A stretch of 64,000 nucleotides of DNA from Psococerastis gibbosa (GCA_963971405.1 OZ020489.1:37233047-37297046), one strand, 5' to 3'. Positions 40,830-51,500 are shown, counted from the stretch's first letter. The notes: generated from the sequence alone by a model not told the origin. Translations and numbers: made by a program.

Positions 40830-41100
40830 CTTCTTCATTTTTAAAGACCTCTTCCATCGGAGAATGGCGATCCCCATGGCAATTTAGACCATGGAGACTT
40901 CTGCTTAGAAAAGGGAAGTCGTACTTTTGTCAAACAATCCCTAGGCTTTTCAGCGAGGATGCATTTCTTCTGCCGGGATTACTCAGTACTTCTATGTCCC
41001 CGTGGATTATTACATGTAGAAGGCAATACATTTCGTTCCTCATCACAAATTCCTAAAATATGTTAGTTTCCGTTTCTTAACCGTCTTATATACTAGTAGT
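40830..41100 (-). pseudogene. RTE-like retrotransposon C-terminus, minus strand
   Basis: Minus-strand pieces: KTVKKRKLTYF, MRNEMYCLLHVIIHGDIEVL, GRRNASSLKSL, then a shifted IAxxIAxLR-like end. They follow the order in 11620-12190. Several stops and shifts. Confidence 0.7.
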
Positions 41101-41685
41101 ATATAAACTTCATTACATGGTATTGATAATAGTTTTGGTTGACTAGACGCGTTTTTCAACTTTGGGCAACAGCTGTCGTAACTTCTCTGCTTCACTTACG
41201 AGCAGTTTCCGCGCCAAAACAGCCTAAGAATACTCATAAATACTTAGTAGTACTTACGGCCTATATGCAAGTGACTGCACAAGTAGTTCACCTGTCTAGC
41301 TGTATGACCCCGCAGTTGACCCCGCTCCGGCTGATAAGAAGCCCGTTGCTGCGGCCTTATCAGGCGGTCAACAGTGCCGCCTTATCAGACACCTCATATC
41401 CGCTTGGATTGCGTGGGCTTGCGACACGAGTTATCAGTGTGGAAACCCGTACATCTGCCAGCAATGCTGTGTGAGCGCAAAAAATACTCCGGGATCTTTA
41501 TGGGAAGGTAATACGTAGCTTCAAAGCTCCACCAGTACCTTGATCACGTAGCTAGGAGGATACGGACGGCAGAAAATCGGTACCACAAAATCGTATTGCA
41601 TAATTAATTAATTTCAAACCATTGCAGCAGTGCTTCCCAAACTATGGGCCGGAACCCAGGATTAGGCAAACGGCCTTACTAAAGT
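41101..41685. other. Unassigned open frame
   Basis: A 111-codon plus-strand frame (41139-41474) is not recognised and shows no domain. CTGATAAG and CTTATCAG repeats in it suggest local inverted repeats rather than protein constraint. Confidence 0.3.
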
Positions 41686-41689
41686 TTAA

Positions 41690-42012
41690 TCCACGAGAGC
41701 AGAGCGTGGTTCAAACTGCGGCAAACTTGGTAGTGTGCACAGCGTTGGCAGGGGAACATGGTGGGACTTGATAACGCGCTGAGACTATACTAGTCAGTTT
41801 GAGTGCATGTAGAGTCCTGGTCACCTCGTGTAACTACTATGTTCCCCGAGTGGTTCGGAATTCACTATAATCAGGAGGTCCACCCTGTCAGTCAACTCCC
41901 CCTCTCCCCGAGGTGAAGGAGTCTGCCTTTGGGGTGCCTCAAGTAAATAAACAGACGCACTCCCCTCGCCAGGCTGACAGGGTTGCTTAAAAGCAGAAAT
42001 GCTGAAAGCAGG
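41690..42012 (+). repeat. Dispersed repeat F3, copy 2
   Basis: TTCAAACTGCGGCAAACTTG, TGTGCACAGCGTTGGCAGGG, ATAACGCGCTGAGACTATAC, CCGAGTGGTTCGGAATTCAC, CCCCGAGGTGAAGGAGTCTG, GGCTGACAGGGTTGCTTAAA and CTGAAAGCAGGCGTTAGG occur in this order. This is the fullest copy. Confidence 0.75.
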
Positions 42013-42500
42013 CGTTAGGAAGAAGAGGAATATGACTGGGCCGGTAAGAGTTGCCAGGACGGCCGCGGTGAGCTCCGAAAATAATTATAAAACTAATAAA
42101 AAATTCGGAATTACAATGCTTTCCTTTAAAACTCAGTGTATATTAACAGGACAATGCCGTCAATTAGGTTTCACGGCAAGATATAGATAGAATGGCAACC
42201 ATTTTTGAAGGCGTGAAAAAAGGTACATGTCTCCAAAAAACTGTCGCCAAAACGGTGGCTAACTATACCATGCAGAAGAGGGGCATTAATTTCTTATACT
42301 ATATTGCATCTCATTTTTGCCTCTATGATCATTATTTTATGACAAATTTGACTTCCCACAAAAAAGTCTGCGTTGGTCATTCAATTGAAAGATGTCCAGG
42401 AAGCACGAGAAGAAAAATATGGCGCTGCCGAGATAGATACAGACAAATGCACCAACGCACACTCACAAACCAGGGCGCCCTGGCCCCTAAAGACCTAAAC
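42013..42500. other. Unassigned
   Basis: TGATCATTATTTTATGACAA near 42325 recurs in inverse near 47790, so part of this is an older dispersed repeat. The 103-codon frame at 42192-42503 is not recognised. Confidence 0.35.
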
Positions 42501-42534
42501 TAGTGGTTCCCAACCGTCACTTAAGAATTATTAA

Positions 42535-42819
42535 GACCCGTATTACACTGTAAAACATTTTATAAAGATTTTTTATAAAAGTTATTTGACAAAGATCTTT
42601 GATAGTGTAATAGGCCATATTTTATAAAACATTTCTTTTTTAAAATTTCTTTTATAAAATGTAATAGGTTGGCATTACATTTTATAAAAGAATTTGAAGA
42701 AGATTCCAAAATGGCGAAGTTCAGTTGGACTGTTGAAACTTTCTTTAATAAAAGACCCATTCTTCAAATATGTTATAAAATATGTTTTCTTTTTAATGTT
42801 TTACAGTGTAATACGGGCC
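42535..42819. mobile_element. Harbinger-like MITE (285 bp)
   Basis: GACCCGTATTACACTGTAAA at the left pairs with TTTACAGTGTAATACGGGCC at the right. TAA flanks both (42532-42534, 42820-42822). The interior repeats TTTTATAAAA motifs. The GGxCCGTATTACAC start and the 3-bp target fit PIF/Harbinger. No transposase. Confidence 0.85.
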
Positions 42820-42859
42820 TAAGAAAATTAAGTCGAGAAGGCGAGAACACAACAACTTG

Positions 42860-43200
42860 GTCGTACTCGTACATTAAATTGAATTGAAAACGACTTTATT
42901 GAATAAAAACAAAACAAAGGGCGAACAATAGGACTATAAAGTCTTCTTTTCATGCTAATCTTAAAAAGAAACATATTGTATTAATGTATAGATGCTTAAA
43001 ATTAAATAGAGAAGAAACAAGAGAAGAAGAGGAGGGAGAGAAGGTTAAGGGGGGGGGGATCCATTGTCGTCACCGGAGAGAGTCTCAAGCGTTATCTAAG
43101 ATATATTGTTTAATAATTTTCTTAAAGCTACTGAGTGAACTAGCTGCCCTAACCTCCAATGGTAGGCGGTTCCAATGGCGAATAGGGTATTAAAATCATG
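42860..43200 (-). pseudogene. LINE C-terminal tail and 3' UTR, minus strand
   Basis: The minus frame reads WNRLPLEVRAASSLSSFKK then IIKQYILDNA and stop (about 43180-43090). It has the FNxLPxExRxxxSxxxFKxxLxxxL plan of CR1/Rex-like proteins. The 3' UTR runs through CAATAAAGTCGTTTTCAATT to about 42860. A G9 run (43050-43058) lies in the UTR. Confidence 0.7.
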
Positions 43201-43304
43201 TAAGCTAAATATAATATGCAAATCATAATAGATGTAAGGGGTGGTCCACCAGCGACACATTGTCTGCCTTAGTGGTCTCCACTGTTACTGGTTGGGAACC
43301 ACTA

Positions 43305-43912
43305 TAGAGGGCTAATGAGGCGCCATTGCCGCACCGCCGACCCCCTGTACGGGATAAGGCGCGAAAAAAGTAAAAGTAAAGATTGACAGGTAATTTTTAA
43401 TTTATTATTATTTTACATTAAACTGAAATGGTGGCCATTAGATCGACTCTCCTAATACAAATCTCCTGTACAATGCATCATTATCACACTATTGCAATAT
43501 ATGCCAATATCCATACATTTTTACGGTCTAGCGTGCAGAAATGATACTTTTATTGACCGGAGACAGAATATCATTGGATTGTTGGCGATAAAACGGAATA
43601 AACAATTTGAAATATCCCTCGACTTACGCCTTTTTCCTCATTTATTTATGATACGTTTGCCACAATAACCGTACAATGTTGCAATATAGTACACATTATT
43701 GTATACTGTGACGAGTTAAGGCGTTAAGTTATGTTCTTCCATTGGGAACTATCACCGTAACGTCTTCATTGCAGCTCGTAGTTTTACGAGTTATGCTTTT
43801 AAGGAATTCATTTGTAATCATTGATAAGATATAGTTGCTTTGCGTATTCTGCGGTCGTTTGAAGCTATGAAAATATACCTGTTGCATGCACATAGATGAT
43901 AGAATGAACATG
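43305..43912. other. No feature recognised
   Basis: AT-rich; nothing supported. Confidence 0.4.
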
Positions 43913-43914
43913 AT

Positions 43915-44170
43915 AGCGCGCTGAGACTATACCAGTCACTCAGTCGAGTCCTGGCCACCTCCGAATTAATCGTGTGACTTTACCATGTTCCCCAAGTGGT
44001 TCGGAATCCACTATAATGAAGAGGTCCACCCTGTCTACCAACTCTCCTTCCCCCGAGGTGAAAGAGTCTGCCCTTAGGGTACCTAAAGTTAACAAACAGA
44101 CTCACTCCCCCCGCCAGCAGGCTGACAGGGTTGCTTAAAGCAGAAATGCTGAAAGCAGGCGTTGGAAACA
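43915..44170 (+). repeat. Dispersed repeat F3, copy 3
   Basis: GCGCGCTGAGACTATACCAG, CACCTCCGAATTAATCGTGT, CCCAAGTGGTTCGGAATCCA, CCCCGAGGTGAAAGAGTCTG and GCTGACAGGGTTGCTTAAAG. The minus frame reads GGVSLFVNFRYPKGRLFHLG then RQGG and GFRTTWGT. Confidence 0.75.
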
Positions 44171-44304
44171 AACAAATTGTAGGGCAGTGGAATGTCGAAA
44201 AGACATTTACGACACTATACAAGATTTATCCCCTCTGATGTGGGTCTTGCAGTAGGCTACATTATCCGATGGTTCTTCGTTTTTTTCTGTCGAAAGCTTG
44301 TCAC

Positions 44305-44594
44305 CAAGGCCGTTTCCAGACATGTTTCGGATGGGGGGTCCATACGACGTCACCCGAGGTGTGGTAACCTCAATAATATATTTAAAACTTCATTGCATCT
44401 AGCATTCTAGTGTGACTTGACTTGACTTAGGTAGGCACGTCCAGCCCGGGGGGACTTTTGGCCGCTGCCACTACACAACGCCACCTCGGACGATCTTCCG
44501 CCGCTAGCTTCCAGTCTCGGGCATCTAGCATCTAGTGTACGCTGCAAATATTTCTGGGGGGGGGGGTTCCGGATCCCCTCTGGCTACGGCCTTA
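44305..44594. mobile_element. hAT-type MITE (290 bp)
   Basis: The ends CAAGGCCGTTTCCAG and CTGGCTACGGCCTTA are inverted with mismatches. The octamers CTTGTCAC (44297-44304) and CTTGCCAC (44595-44602) match 7 of 8. A G12 run near 44555 precedes the right end, and GGATGGGGGGTCC follows the left. Confidence 0.8.
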
Positions 44595-45054
44595 CTTGCC
44601 ACTCACTTTCCCCTTTTTTCCCCTCTCCACTTCGTCGCTTTACAAACAGTTGTTACTTCCCCATCTGTCGACCCTCCTCCGGCTCACGCGGCACATTAGG
44701 CGAAATGAGAGCAGCATGTCGCAACATGCGTGACATGCCCCTGCCACTCTCACCTCCAGTCATGAATAATATGTGTGGGAGATGGGCTAAGTAAGTTCTT
44801 ATGCAACGACCACTCATGAAGAAGAGCACCCAAGGATGATGCCTGTACAAAGACCTAGGTACCTAACACCGAAGAGGATCTGGCTCAAGTTTTAATTAGG
44901 ACCGCCTAGCAAGTACTTCATATATACTCTTCCACTGTGTCCTTTTCACTAATCAAAAAATAGGGCACCCATAATAATATTAATAACGTCTCTTGAAGGG
45001 CTTTTTAATGATAAAGATTAATAGCAATGGTGTAATACTATTTAAGAAATGGTT

Positions 45055-45187
45055 CAAGGCCGTAGCCAGGATTTTTTTCGGGGGGGGGGGGGGGGTTAGA
45101 AATTTCATACGGTATTTCATTGTGATTTCTATTTTTCCTCTCAAAATCCGATATATAGTATGAAGCCATTTCATGGCTACGGTCATG
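45055..45187. mobile_element. hAT-type MITE with G16 run (133 bp)
   Basis: The ends CAAGGCCGTAGCCAGG and ATGGCTACGGTCATG are inverted. The octamers AAATGGTT (45047-45054) and AAAGGGTT (45188-45195) match 7 of 8. It is a deleted relative of 8718 and 35379, lacking the right G run. Confidence 0.87.
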
Positions 45188-45223
45188 AAAGGGTTAACTA
45201 GTTGGTTGGGCTTACAAATTAGG

Positions 45224-45738
45224 GGTCTTCACGGTGTTGGTGTTATCGAGTTAGATGTATTACATCCAAGTTAACACACAATCGTCGTGAGTGGACCTCG
45301 GGAGTGAGTTATCATGCATGCTATATCGAAAATCGAAAACAGACTAAACAATGTGGCAGTAGTCACACGTTCGTGGCACGGGTTTAAAGAAAGTGGCAGA
45401 ACTCTATTCTAGTGCCACATTTGTTTATATTTTTTGTTCATTTTGGTTATTATAATTTTAAGTATTTACGGTAATTGCTTGTGATAATAGATTATGCAAA
45501 TAAATTTAAATACTACAAAATCTTAAAAGCGTGTTTCAAATCAATCAACAAAAACAAAGATGGTGGCGGTCAAACCTGAGCTATCGATCGCAGCGCAAGC
45601 TAAAGAGCACGTTAACCAACTTGGAAGTGCGTTTAGGATAGCACGCTGGTTAGCTTGGTTATCGGTGTGCTAACTTAGCTTGATATAAAACACTTAACTA
45701 GGCATAACTCGATAACACGAACACTGTGAAGATCCCTA
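45224..45738. mobile_element. Inverted-repeat element F6, copy 2 (about 515 bp)
   Basis: Left end AGGGGTCTTCACGGTGTTGG then TGTTATCGAGTTA; right end TAACTCGATAACACGAACAC then TGTGAAGATCCCT. The interior is as at 22786, with GGTGGCGGTCAAACC and ATCGATCGCAGCGCAA. ATT flanks both sides, which might be a 3-bp target, but copy 1 does not confirm it. Confidence 0.75.
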
Positions 45739-45747
45739 TTGACTGCT

Positions 45748-46050
45748 GTGTTAATAGTCATTAGAGAAATGGGCCTCATAGTCATCGAACAATCGGGAGA
45801 ACGGTAGTTCGAATCCTCAAGGGGATCGGATTTACTCAATAATTCAAAGTTGAATGCCAGAGCAATGAGCCAATCTTCCAGAAACCATCAGTCCTTCTCA
45901 GGACTTAGCTTGATGATGGGAGTAGCACCCACTCCCGAAACGTCGCACAGTTCCCCTGAAAATGGGTTCTGCCCTAATTGTTCGATGACTGTGGGGCCCA
46001 TGCCTCTAATTACTATTAATACGGCAGGCAATGTAAGTCCAACTAACCCT
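45748..46050 (+). mobile_element. SINE S4 copy with inverted outer arms
   Basis: GGGAGAACGGTAGTTCGAAT carries a B box. The body is TCCTCAAGGGGATCGGATTT, AAACCATCAGTCCTTCTCAG, GATGATGGGAGTAGCACCCA, then ATTGTTCGATGACTGTGGGG. The first 50 bases (GTTAATAGTCATTAGAGAAA...CATCGAACAAT) are the inverse of the last 50 (ATTGTTCGATGAC...ATTACTATTAATACGGCAGG). The A-box head seen at 32108 is replaced by this arm. Confidence 0.75.
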
Positions 46051-46094
46051 TTGTTCAATGGCTTTTTATTGACCTAGGTCTACATATAGAGTCC

Positions 46095-46260
46095 TATCGG
46101 TCATTTTCGCAATGTAAACGAACAGATGCAATATTCGGACATACTGTTTCCACATGAATTTTTGGCCATTGGCTATCTGGTACGCGTCCTCGATGTCAAC
46201 CTACACCGGCTACAATCGATAATGGACTCGCTGAAGCTTGTACCATTGAGAGAAAGTAAT
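46095..46260 (-). repeat. Repeat F2, minus copy
   Basis: Inverse of the F2 middle: TTTTTGGCCATTGGCTATCT, GCGTCCTCGATGTCAACCTA, CACCGGCTACAATCGATAAT, GCTTGTACCATTGA. Good match to 62775. Confidence 0.7.
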
Positions 46261-46299
46261 AGGCGTAGGCATGACTGTACCAGGGAAGAATCCAACCTT

Positions 46300-46500
46300 T
46301 CTTTTTTTTTGGGGGGGGGGGTAGGTTAATACAGTTAACTAACCTACACAACTGTTGTGGGTAAAAATCGAACAAGCAGATGTAGTTAAATTAGAGCGTA
46401 ATAAATTAACTTACAACAGATTTACTAATTTTTTTTTGGGGGGGGGCAGCTTACTGTCCCTGCCCCCCCCCCCCCCCCCGCCCTGCATCCGTCCATAGAC
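46300..46500. repeat. Cluster of long G and C homopolymers
   Basis: G12 near 46310, G9 near 46440 and C16-17 near 46465, separated by AT-rich sequence, then CCCTGCATCCGTCCATAG. These look like degraded hAT G/C-run ends; no target duplication found. Confidence 0.45.
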
Positions 46501-46970
46501 AACACCAAGCTCGGATAGGAGACACAGGAAACCCAAATTAGATATTCATATACACCCAGAATTAAATATACATGGCGAGAAAAAAGCTGAACTAAATTGC
46601 AGGGGTGAGGAAAAGCCGTGTAGTAAGTGTAACCTTCGGTTTAACCTCTGACCTAGGTACAGAGCGTACCTGAAGGAGGTTGTTGACATAGGCGATATAT
46701 CACCGGGGTAATGACGCTTTGCAGGAAACAGAGATGGATGTGCACCCATTAGCGATGCAAGGTCGGGATGCAGAAGAGCAGCTACATCTACGCGAAACCT
46801 GGCCAAGATTATAAGGAAAAGTGATCTGATTAATACTCGTGTAACCAGTATTTTTGAATTAAGGCGTGTAAAGATAAATAATGACGCTTAATTAGTTTCA
46901 AATAAATAAATAAATGATATATATAAGGTGAATCACAGTTGTCCAAACCGAAACGATCACATTTACAAAA

Positions 46971-47237
46971 GGACCAAAGAGCCTACCCAGATACCAGTCA
47001 GTTGCGGAATTTAGATTAACTACGGGTCATGACTACCTTCAGAAACATCTCCACTGTATAGGTGTAGCAGCGGAGCCTTTCTGCCCTTTATGCGACACCC
47101 GGGAAGAGATGGACGGAAATCATCTTAAGACGTGCCAGGCTCTTGTCAGTAGCAGAGGTTCACCAGATTATGTGTTGTATTAAGAAAGCTGATGGCGGAA
47201 GCCTAGTGCTATGGTGTAATTAAAATATAAAAAAAAA
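46971..47237 (+). mobile_element. 5'-truncated LINE insertion with 12-bp target duplication
   Basis: ACATTTACAAAA flanks the insert at 46959-46970 and 47238-47249. A 70-codon frame (46971-47183) is open from the first base: LPRYQSVAEFRLTTGHDYLQ, KHLHCIGVAAEPF, then the knuckle CPLCDTREEMDGNHLKTC, ending at TAA. A 54-base tail ends in A9. The order (FRLxTGHDxLxxHLxxIG, CX2CX9HX4C) is the C-terminus of an I/Jockey/R1-like LINE. There is no start codon because the copy is 5'-truncated. The coding part has no stops. Confidence 0.88.
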
Positions 47238-47261
47238 ACATTTACAAAATACACCAAGGTA

Positions 47262-47440
47262 TAGTCCACGCAAAATGAGAAAAGTATGAACATGGAATGT
47301 TTTGATCCTGTGCAACACTTTAAAAATAGTCTTTGCACAATTTTTACAAGGTAACACAAAATGGTGCAAAGAATATTTTTACAATGTTGCACAGGATCAA
47401 AACATTCCATACCCATACTTTTCTCATTTTGCGTGGACTA
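47262..47440. mobile_element. Palindromic TA-target MITE (179 bp)
   Basis: TAGTCCACGCAAAATGAGAA at the left and TTCTCATTTTGCGTGGACTA at the right, with arms continuing through CATGGAATGTTTTGATCCTG and its inverse; only the centre is unpaired. TA flanks both sides (47260-47261, 47441-47442), as in Tc1/mariner derivatives. CGCAAAATGAGAAAACTATG at 11391-11410 is a fragment of a relative. Confidence 0.85.
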
Positions 47441-47442
47441 TA

Positions 47443-47745
47443 CACATACGCATATATTTAAGTTGAAATAACAACCAACAGAATGCAGAACGAAGTTTTT
47501 TTTTAAATTATACAATACAAGTAAAGTATACGATAAAATCATCAGAATATCATGAAAATCAGGTAGTTCTGTCATTTTGATTGTGCTAGTGCCACAGCCA
47601 CAGTGTAGAAAGCTTTCTATAAGAGATGGTTTCTAAGCTATTTAGGGAAGTTAGAAGCATTTCTCGCCGCTCTCACTACAGTCGGGAGTTTTCTAAGATA
47701 GGCGAAACATTGTAGTAAAGGATCCAGTCGCTCATTCTTCATTCT
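47443..47745 (+). repeat. Host repeat remainder and dispersed repeat F5, copy 1
   Basis: 47443-47510 (CACATACGCATATATTTAAG, AACAGAATGCAGAACGAAG) matches 48310-48365. From 47560, AATCAGGTAGTTCTGTCATT, TAGAAAGCTTTCTATAAGAG and CATTTCTCGCCGCTCTCACT match 54850-55040. Confidence 0.65.
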
Positions 47746-48235
47746 GTGGCTATGTCTACTTGAATACAAAGTCACCCGATCTGTTTTGTCATAAAATAAT
47801 GATCATGAATGAGATGCCAAAAAGTAGAAGAAATTAATGCTCCTCTATATGGTATGAAGCCACCTGGACAAGGAGCATATATTACAAAATACAATAACTT
47901 GCATAATAATACATCCCGCATCCTCAAGCTGGCGCTTATTTGGGACAAACGGCTCATACAGTGCTGCTAAACAAGGCTTAATAATTTATTTTTGTTATTT
48001 ATTTATAATGTTTATTTTATTTTTATTTTTACTTGTTACTTTAATGTTAATAGTCTGTTTTTATTATTATTACCTCCCATTGACCAACCATCTTTTTATA
48101 CCCGCTTTTAACTCACCCATCTGTTTAATTTTTTTCATTTGTGGAGGAAGTTCATTTTATATCTTTGGTATAAGTAGCCTACTTTGTTTAATCTCTCCCC
48201 ATAATAATAATAATAATAATAATGATAATAATATA
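47746..48235 (+). repeat. Probable LINE 3' end with (TAA)n tail
   Basis: One frame reads TSRILKLALIWDKRLIQCC then stop, followed by a T-rich UTR and (AATA)n/(TAA)n at 48200-48235. The peptide is not diagnostic; the tail is the main evidence. Confidence 0.35.
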
Positions 48236-48420
48236 TATATAATGTGAATCACAGTTATCAAAACAAACCGAAACGATCGCATTTACAAAATGCACCAGGG
48301 TTACTACAGTACACATACGCATATTCAAGTTGAAATAACAACAGAATGCAGAAGGACGAAGTTCCTCATTCTGTTGTTATGTCCACTTAAATACAAAGTC
48401 ACCCAGTCTATCAGACCTTA
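48236..48420 (+). repeat. Host repeat without insertions (empty-site copy)
   Basis: TGTGAATCACAGTTATCAAA, ACCGAAACGATCGCATTTAC, AAAATGCACCAGGG, CACATACGCATATTCAAGTT and AACAGAATGCAGAAGGACGA are contiguous here, whereas the copy at 46925-47510 carries the LINE and the palindromic MITE between these blocks. Confidence 0.8.
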
Positions 48421-48497
48421 AGCAACAATCCAATACAATAAATAGTATTGTACAAAAGGGCAACCTACATTTTAGCATACTTTAAGTTGTTGATGTG

Positions 48498-48908
48498 TCA
48501 GAGAGGAAAATTGCGTAGGCATGCTACTCTACACATCTGATGGGGGGCATAAAGACCAGCAAATGGAACTGAACGGTGCCGAGGTGTCAAGTCATCGTCC
48601 CGGTACGGAACAATCCGCAAATTCCAAGTTTTATTACTCTGGGGTGAAAGGGCAAAAGGATTAACTGAAGGTGGCAGGACCACCGAGAGGAGAATAGTGA
48701 AGGGGGCAAAACCAGTAGAAGTAGAATATACTGGAAGTGCAAGAAAATTTTGAAAATTCCCGCGCAATTTTATAGTTTCAAATTCAGATATTAAAGCTGG
48801 GCTACCTGGCGATATAAAAAAAATAGTTCTTACCCTTGCAGTGACAATGCCTGAATATGTTGCAATGCACAGGAATCGTATCGTGCAGTTCGGTAATCTG
48901 TACGACAA
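48498..48908 (-). other. Unrecognised 136-codon open frame
   Basis: The longest frame in a stretch without recognised repeats, preceded by a CTTCTTTGTCGTACAG acceptor-like string on the minus strand. It includes FFISPGSPALISEFETIKL and ILLSVVLPPSVNPFALSP. I recognise no domain; the plus strand is also largely open here, so it may be chance. Confidence 0.2.
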
Positions 48909-49115
48909 AGAAGTCTGATGGGTACTATATTGTCTTACCTGAAAAACATAGAAACATAAAAAAGTTAAGTAACTGGATAATGAAACAGAAGAATGTTGTC
49001 CGGTGGTCTATTTGAAAGAGTACGTGCAAACGTTTTTAATGTTGGTGCATCAATCAGAAAATGAGGTAAATTTATCCAGGTTAGTGTGTGTCTACAGTGA
49101 CTTCGTGAAGGCGAA

Positions 49116-49202
49116 ACATTAAAAATATAAAAATAAAAGATATATTATTAATTATTAAAAACATTAAAAATATAAAAATAAAAGATATATTATTAATTAT
49201 TA
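49116..49202 (+). repeat. Perfect 43-bp tandem duplication
   Basis: AACATTAAAAATATAAAAAT followed by AAAAGATATATTATTAATTA occurs twice back to back. AT-rich and recent. Confidence 0.8.
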
Positions 49203-51500
49203 AATTAAAATTTATTAGGTAAATTTACCAGGTCAAACAACAAATTACACAAAGAAGCCTGAGTCTGCTGATGACACACGGTCTGAAAGAGAACTTCGAA
49301 ATAGAAACGTTTCATCTACGTATTGCCACTCAAGCCCGGACCAAGGGGGTGGCGAAGTGGGGCTGTGCCTTCAAAGGGCACAATTTTGATACTTGGAAAC
49401 ATTCCATTTTCCTATGGGTATGAAGCGTTCTAAAAAAAAGACTCAGTTCAGGTAGCTGTTGGGGTCCTGTTTTTTTTCTTTGCTACACTATAGTCTCCGT
49501 AGCGTAGTCACTCAAAATGCCTCTCGCAAATTTACCCACTCCAATCAGACTGGCAAATGTTTGCATGTTCTGACAGGTTTCCCTGGCAGTCTCTATCATA
49601 TACAAGGTTATTAAGGCCATCGAACATAGTAATTTCCAGGATGCACAGTCTTCAGATTATCCACTTCCAAAAATTTACAGATTCCAAAAATAAGCATTGT
49701 GTTTCCACAGACAATGCCAGTGGCTTCTTGGAGCGTTTAGTTGCTTCCGAAATAATGCGTCACACAGAGAATCACGCGACATTTCGGGTCATAGATTTTG
49801 CAAGCGTCCAGTTCCCAGGGTATTCCAGGGTGGCCAACGTTTGAAAAGCAGTTTAGGCATCACCCGATGACGGGAGTTATGTGCAAAGTAGCAGGATCAA
49901 CACGGATTGACCGGTCAACAAGCTGTCCTTCGAGAATGGCCGTCACCTCTCCAAACAAGGTGTGTCCCATGAAAGGTGCTGCCCAAAGGTCATATGACCT
50001 CCTGTCGCACTCTATTCAGTGTGTATCTTTGGCAACGGGCCAAGGCAAAATGCAGTTTCCTCTGCTAAGCAGGAAAATTTGAGGCAGGTTGCGGGTAGTT
50101 ATTAAGTTTTATTGTATTTTATAGTTCACGACACTGATAACAGTTTAAAATTCGATATAATGGCTAAGGATAAAATGTCTACATTATGAACTTTATAGAG
50201 TATCGACGTTATATGCCTATGAATGTTTTTGTTGCGACGTGGCATGACGTCATGAATCCAATTCACGATAAAGAAGTAAAAGGAAAAGTCCTTATCTAAG
50301 AGACAATCAGATAAAATTTATTTTTAAGTAATAACTTCCTCTCGTTTATGGCTATGACTCTGAGATTGTTCGGTGACGATTTCGGTATAACATACAGTAT
50401 GTATGGACTGATTGGACACGGAAACCGCCAAAGAATATTCAAAGAAGATTGGGCATCCCCTGAAATAGGCGTTATTTGTACAAATTTCTCAAAAAATATC
50501 ATCATAGAACCGTAATTGAAAAGTCAAGAAATGCGCCTATGGATTATTGATTTGTAGCATAAGATGCCACTGGCCGCCATTTTGGAAGGCGTGGAGCTAA
50601 TCTAACCACCCAAAGCTGTCACCAAGACATTTTTTTTATAGTATGTTCGCAAGGTTTAGTAGATCTTCGGTGGGCTATCTATTTGGTATGCAGTGGATGA
50701 TTTTTATTCCTCCAGTGCATTACATTTAACTTCTCAATAAGGTTTTGGCCCGCTCCACCCCAGGAGGTTATATCGGAAGATATGGCTGATTGTACTAGTG
50801 ATGATATACCATCATTTGTAATTCTGTACTAAGGCACTGCCAAAGTTGCAGAAATTTTTAAAGTGTTTTTCGTATTTTTATTGTTCTTAATCGCGGTGTT
50901 AGTGCCAACTGCCATCTACTTACCATTATAAAATGTAGAAGAGAATTTCTACTACTTTTTATATCAAATTTACTGTTATATGATATCATGAGAAATTCTG
51001 TTCGTACAAAAAACGTGCAGTAGAGGTGTCCACCGCGATTTGCACTCAAGCAAGATAACCCATCGATACAGAACAGACATGTACGCGAAAACACAAGTAT
51101 ATATAAACACGGGTAGACATGGATTTAAAGCCCTGTTGGGCGATGGTATAGCAGGACACTTAAAAAAAAAAAAAAATATAACAATTGAACGTCGGCCAAT
51201 CAGCATCGAATATACCAATACCTATAGATCTCAATAAAACAAAACGACAATGACAGTACAATCTTCGTCAAGTAACCAGCTACGAATACCTACACCAAAA
51301 AAAAGTCGAAAGAATGCTCCTTTGATTCCTCATGTGACCTCTCACCTCTTCCATACCATCTAGGATGGTAAGGAGAGAGAGACAAATATATCCAATACAT
51401 CGTAAAAGGATATGAGATGAAGTATTAGAAATGAGATAGGTAGGTACCTATAATGTCAAAGAGCATTGTGATAGAGATGCGAGGTGGCGATACCACGGAC
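49203..51500. other. Unassigned stretch, apparently low in repeats
   Basis: AGCCCGGACCAAGGGGGTGG near 49334 is a possible hAT G-rich end. Overlapping frames at 49557-49844 and 49798-50082 are unrecognised. Otherwise I see no terminal repeats, RNA boxes or LINE motifs; it could be intron or single-copy DNA. Confidence 0.35.

Larger units (their letters stand above)
42501..43304. mobile_element. hAT-like element broken by two insertions
   Basis: TAGTGGTTCCCAACC at the left and GGTTGGGAACCACTA at the right are perfectly inverted 15-mers. No octamer duplication is clear. Inside are a TAA-flanked MITE (42535-42819) and a LINE 3' end (about 42860-43200). GGTGGTCCACCAGCGACACA near the right end resembles the GTGGTCCAC motif of 2045. 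Confidence 0.65.

Noticed and set aside
46300-46500. Complete hAT MITE bounded by G and C runs
   Set aside because: I could not find inverted termini or an octamer duplication, so it is only listed as homopolymer cluster.
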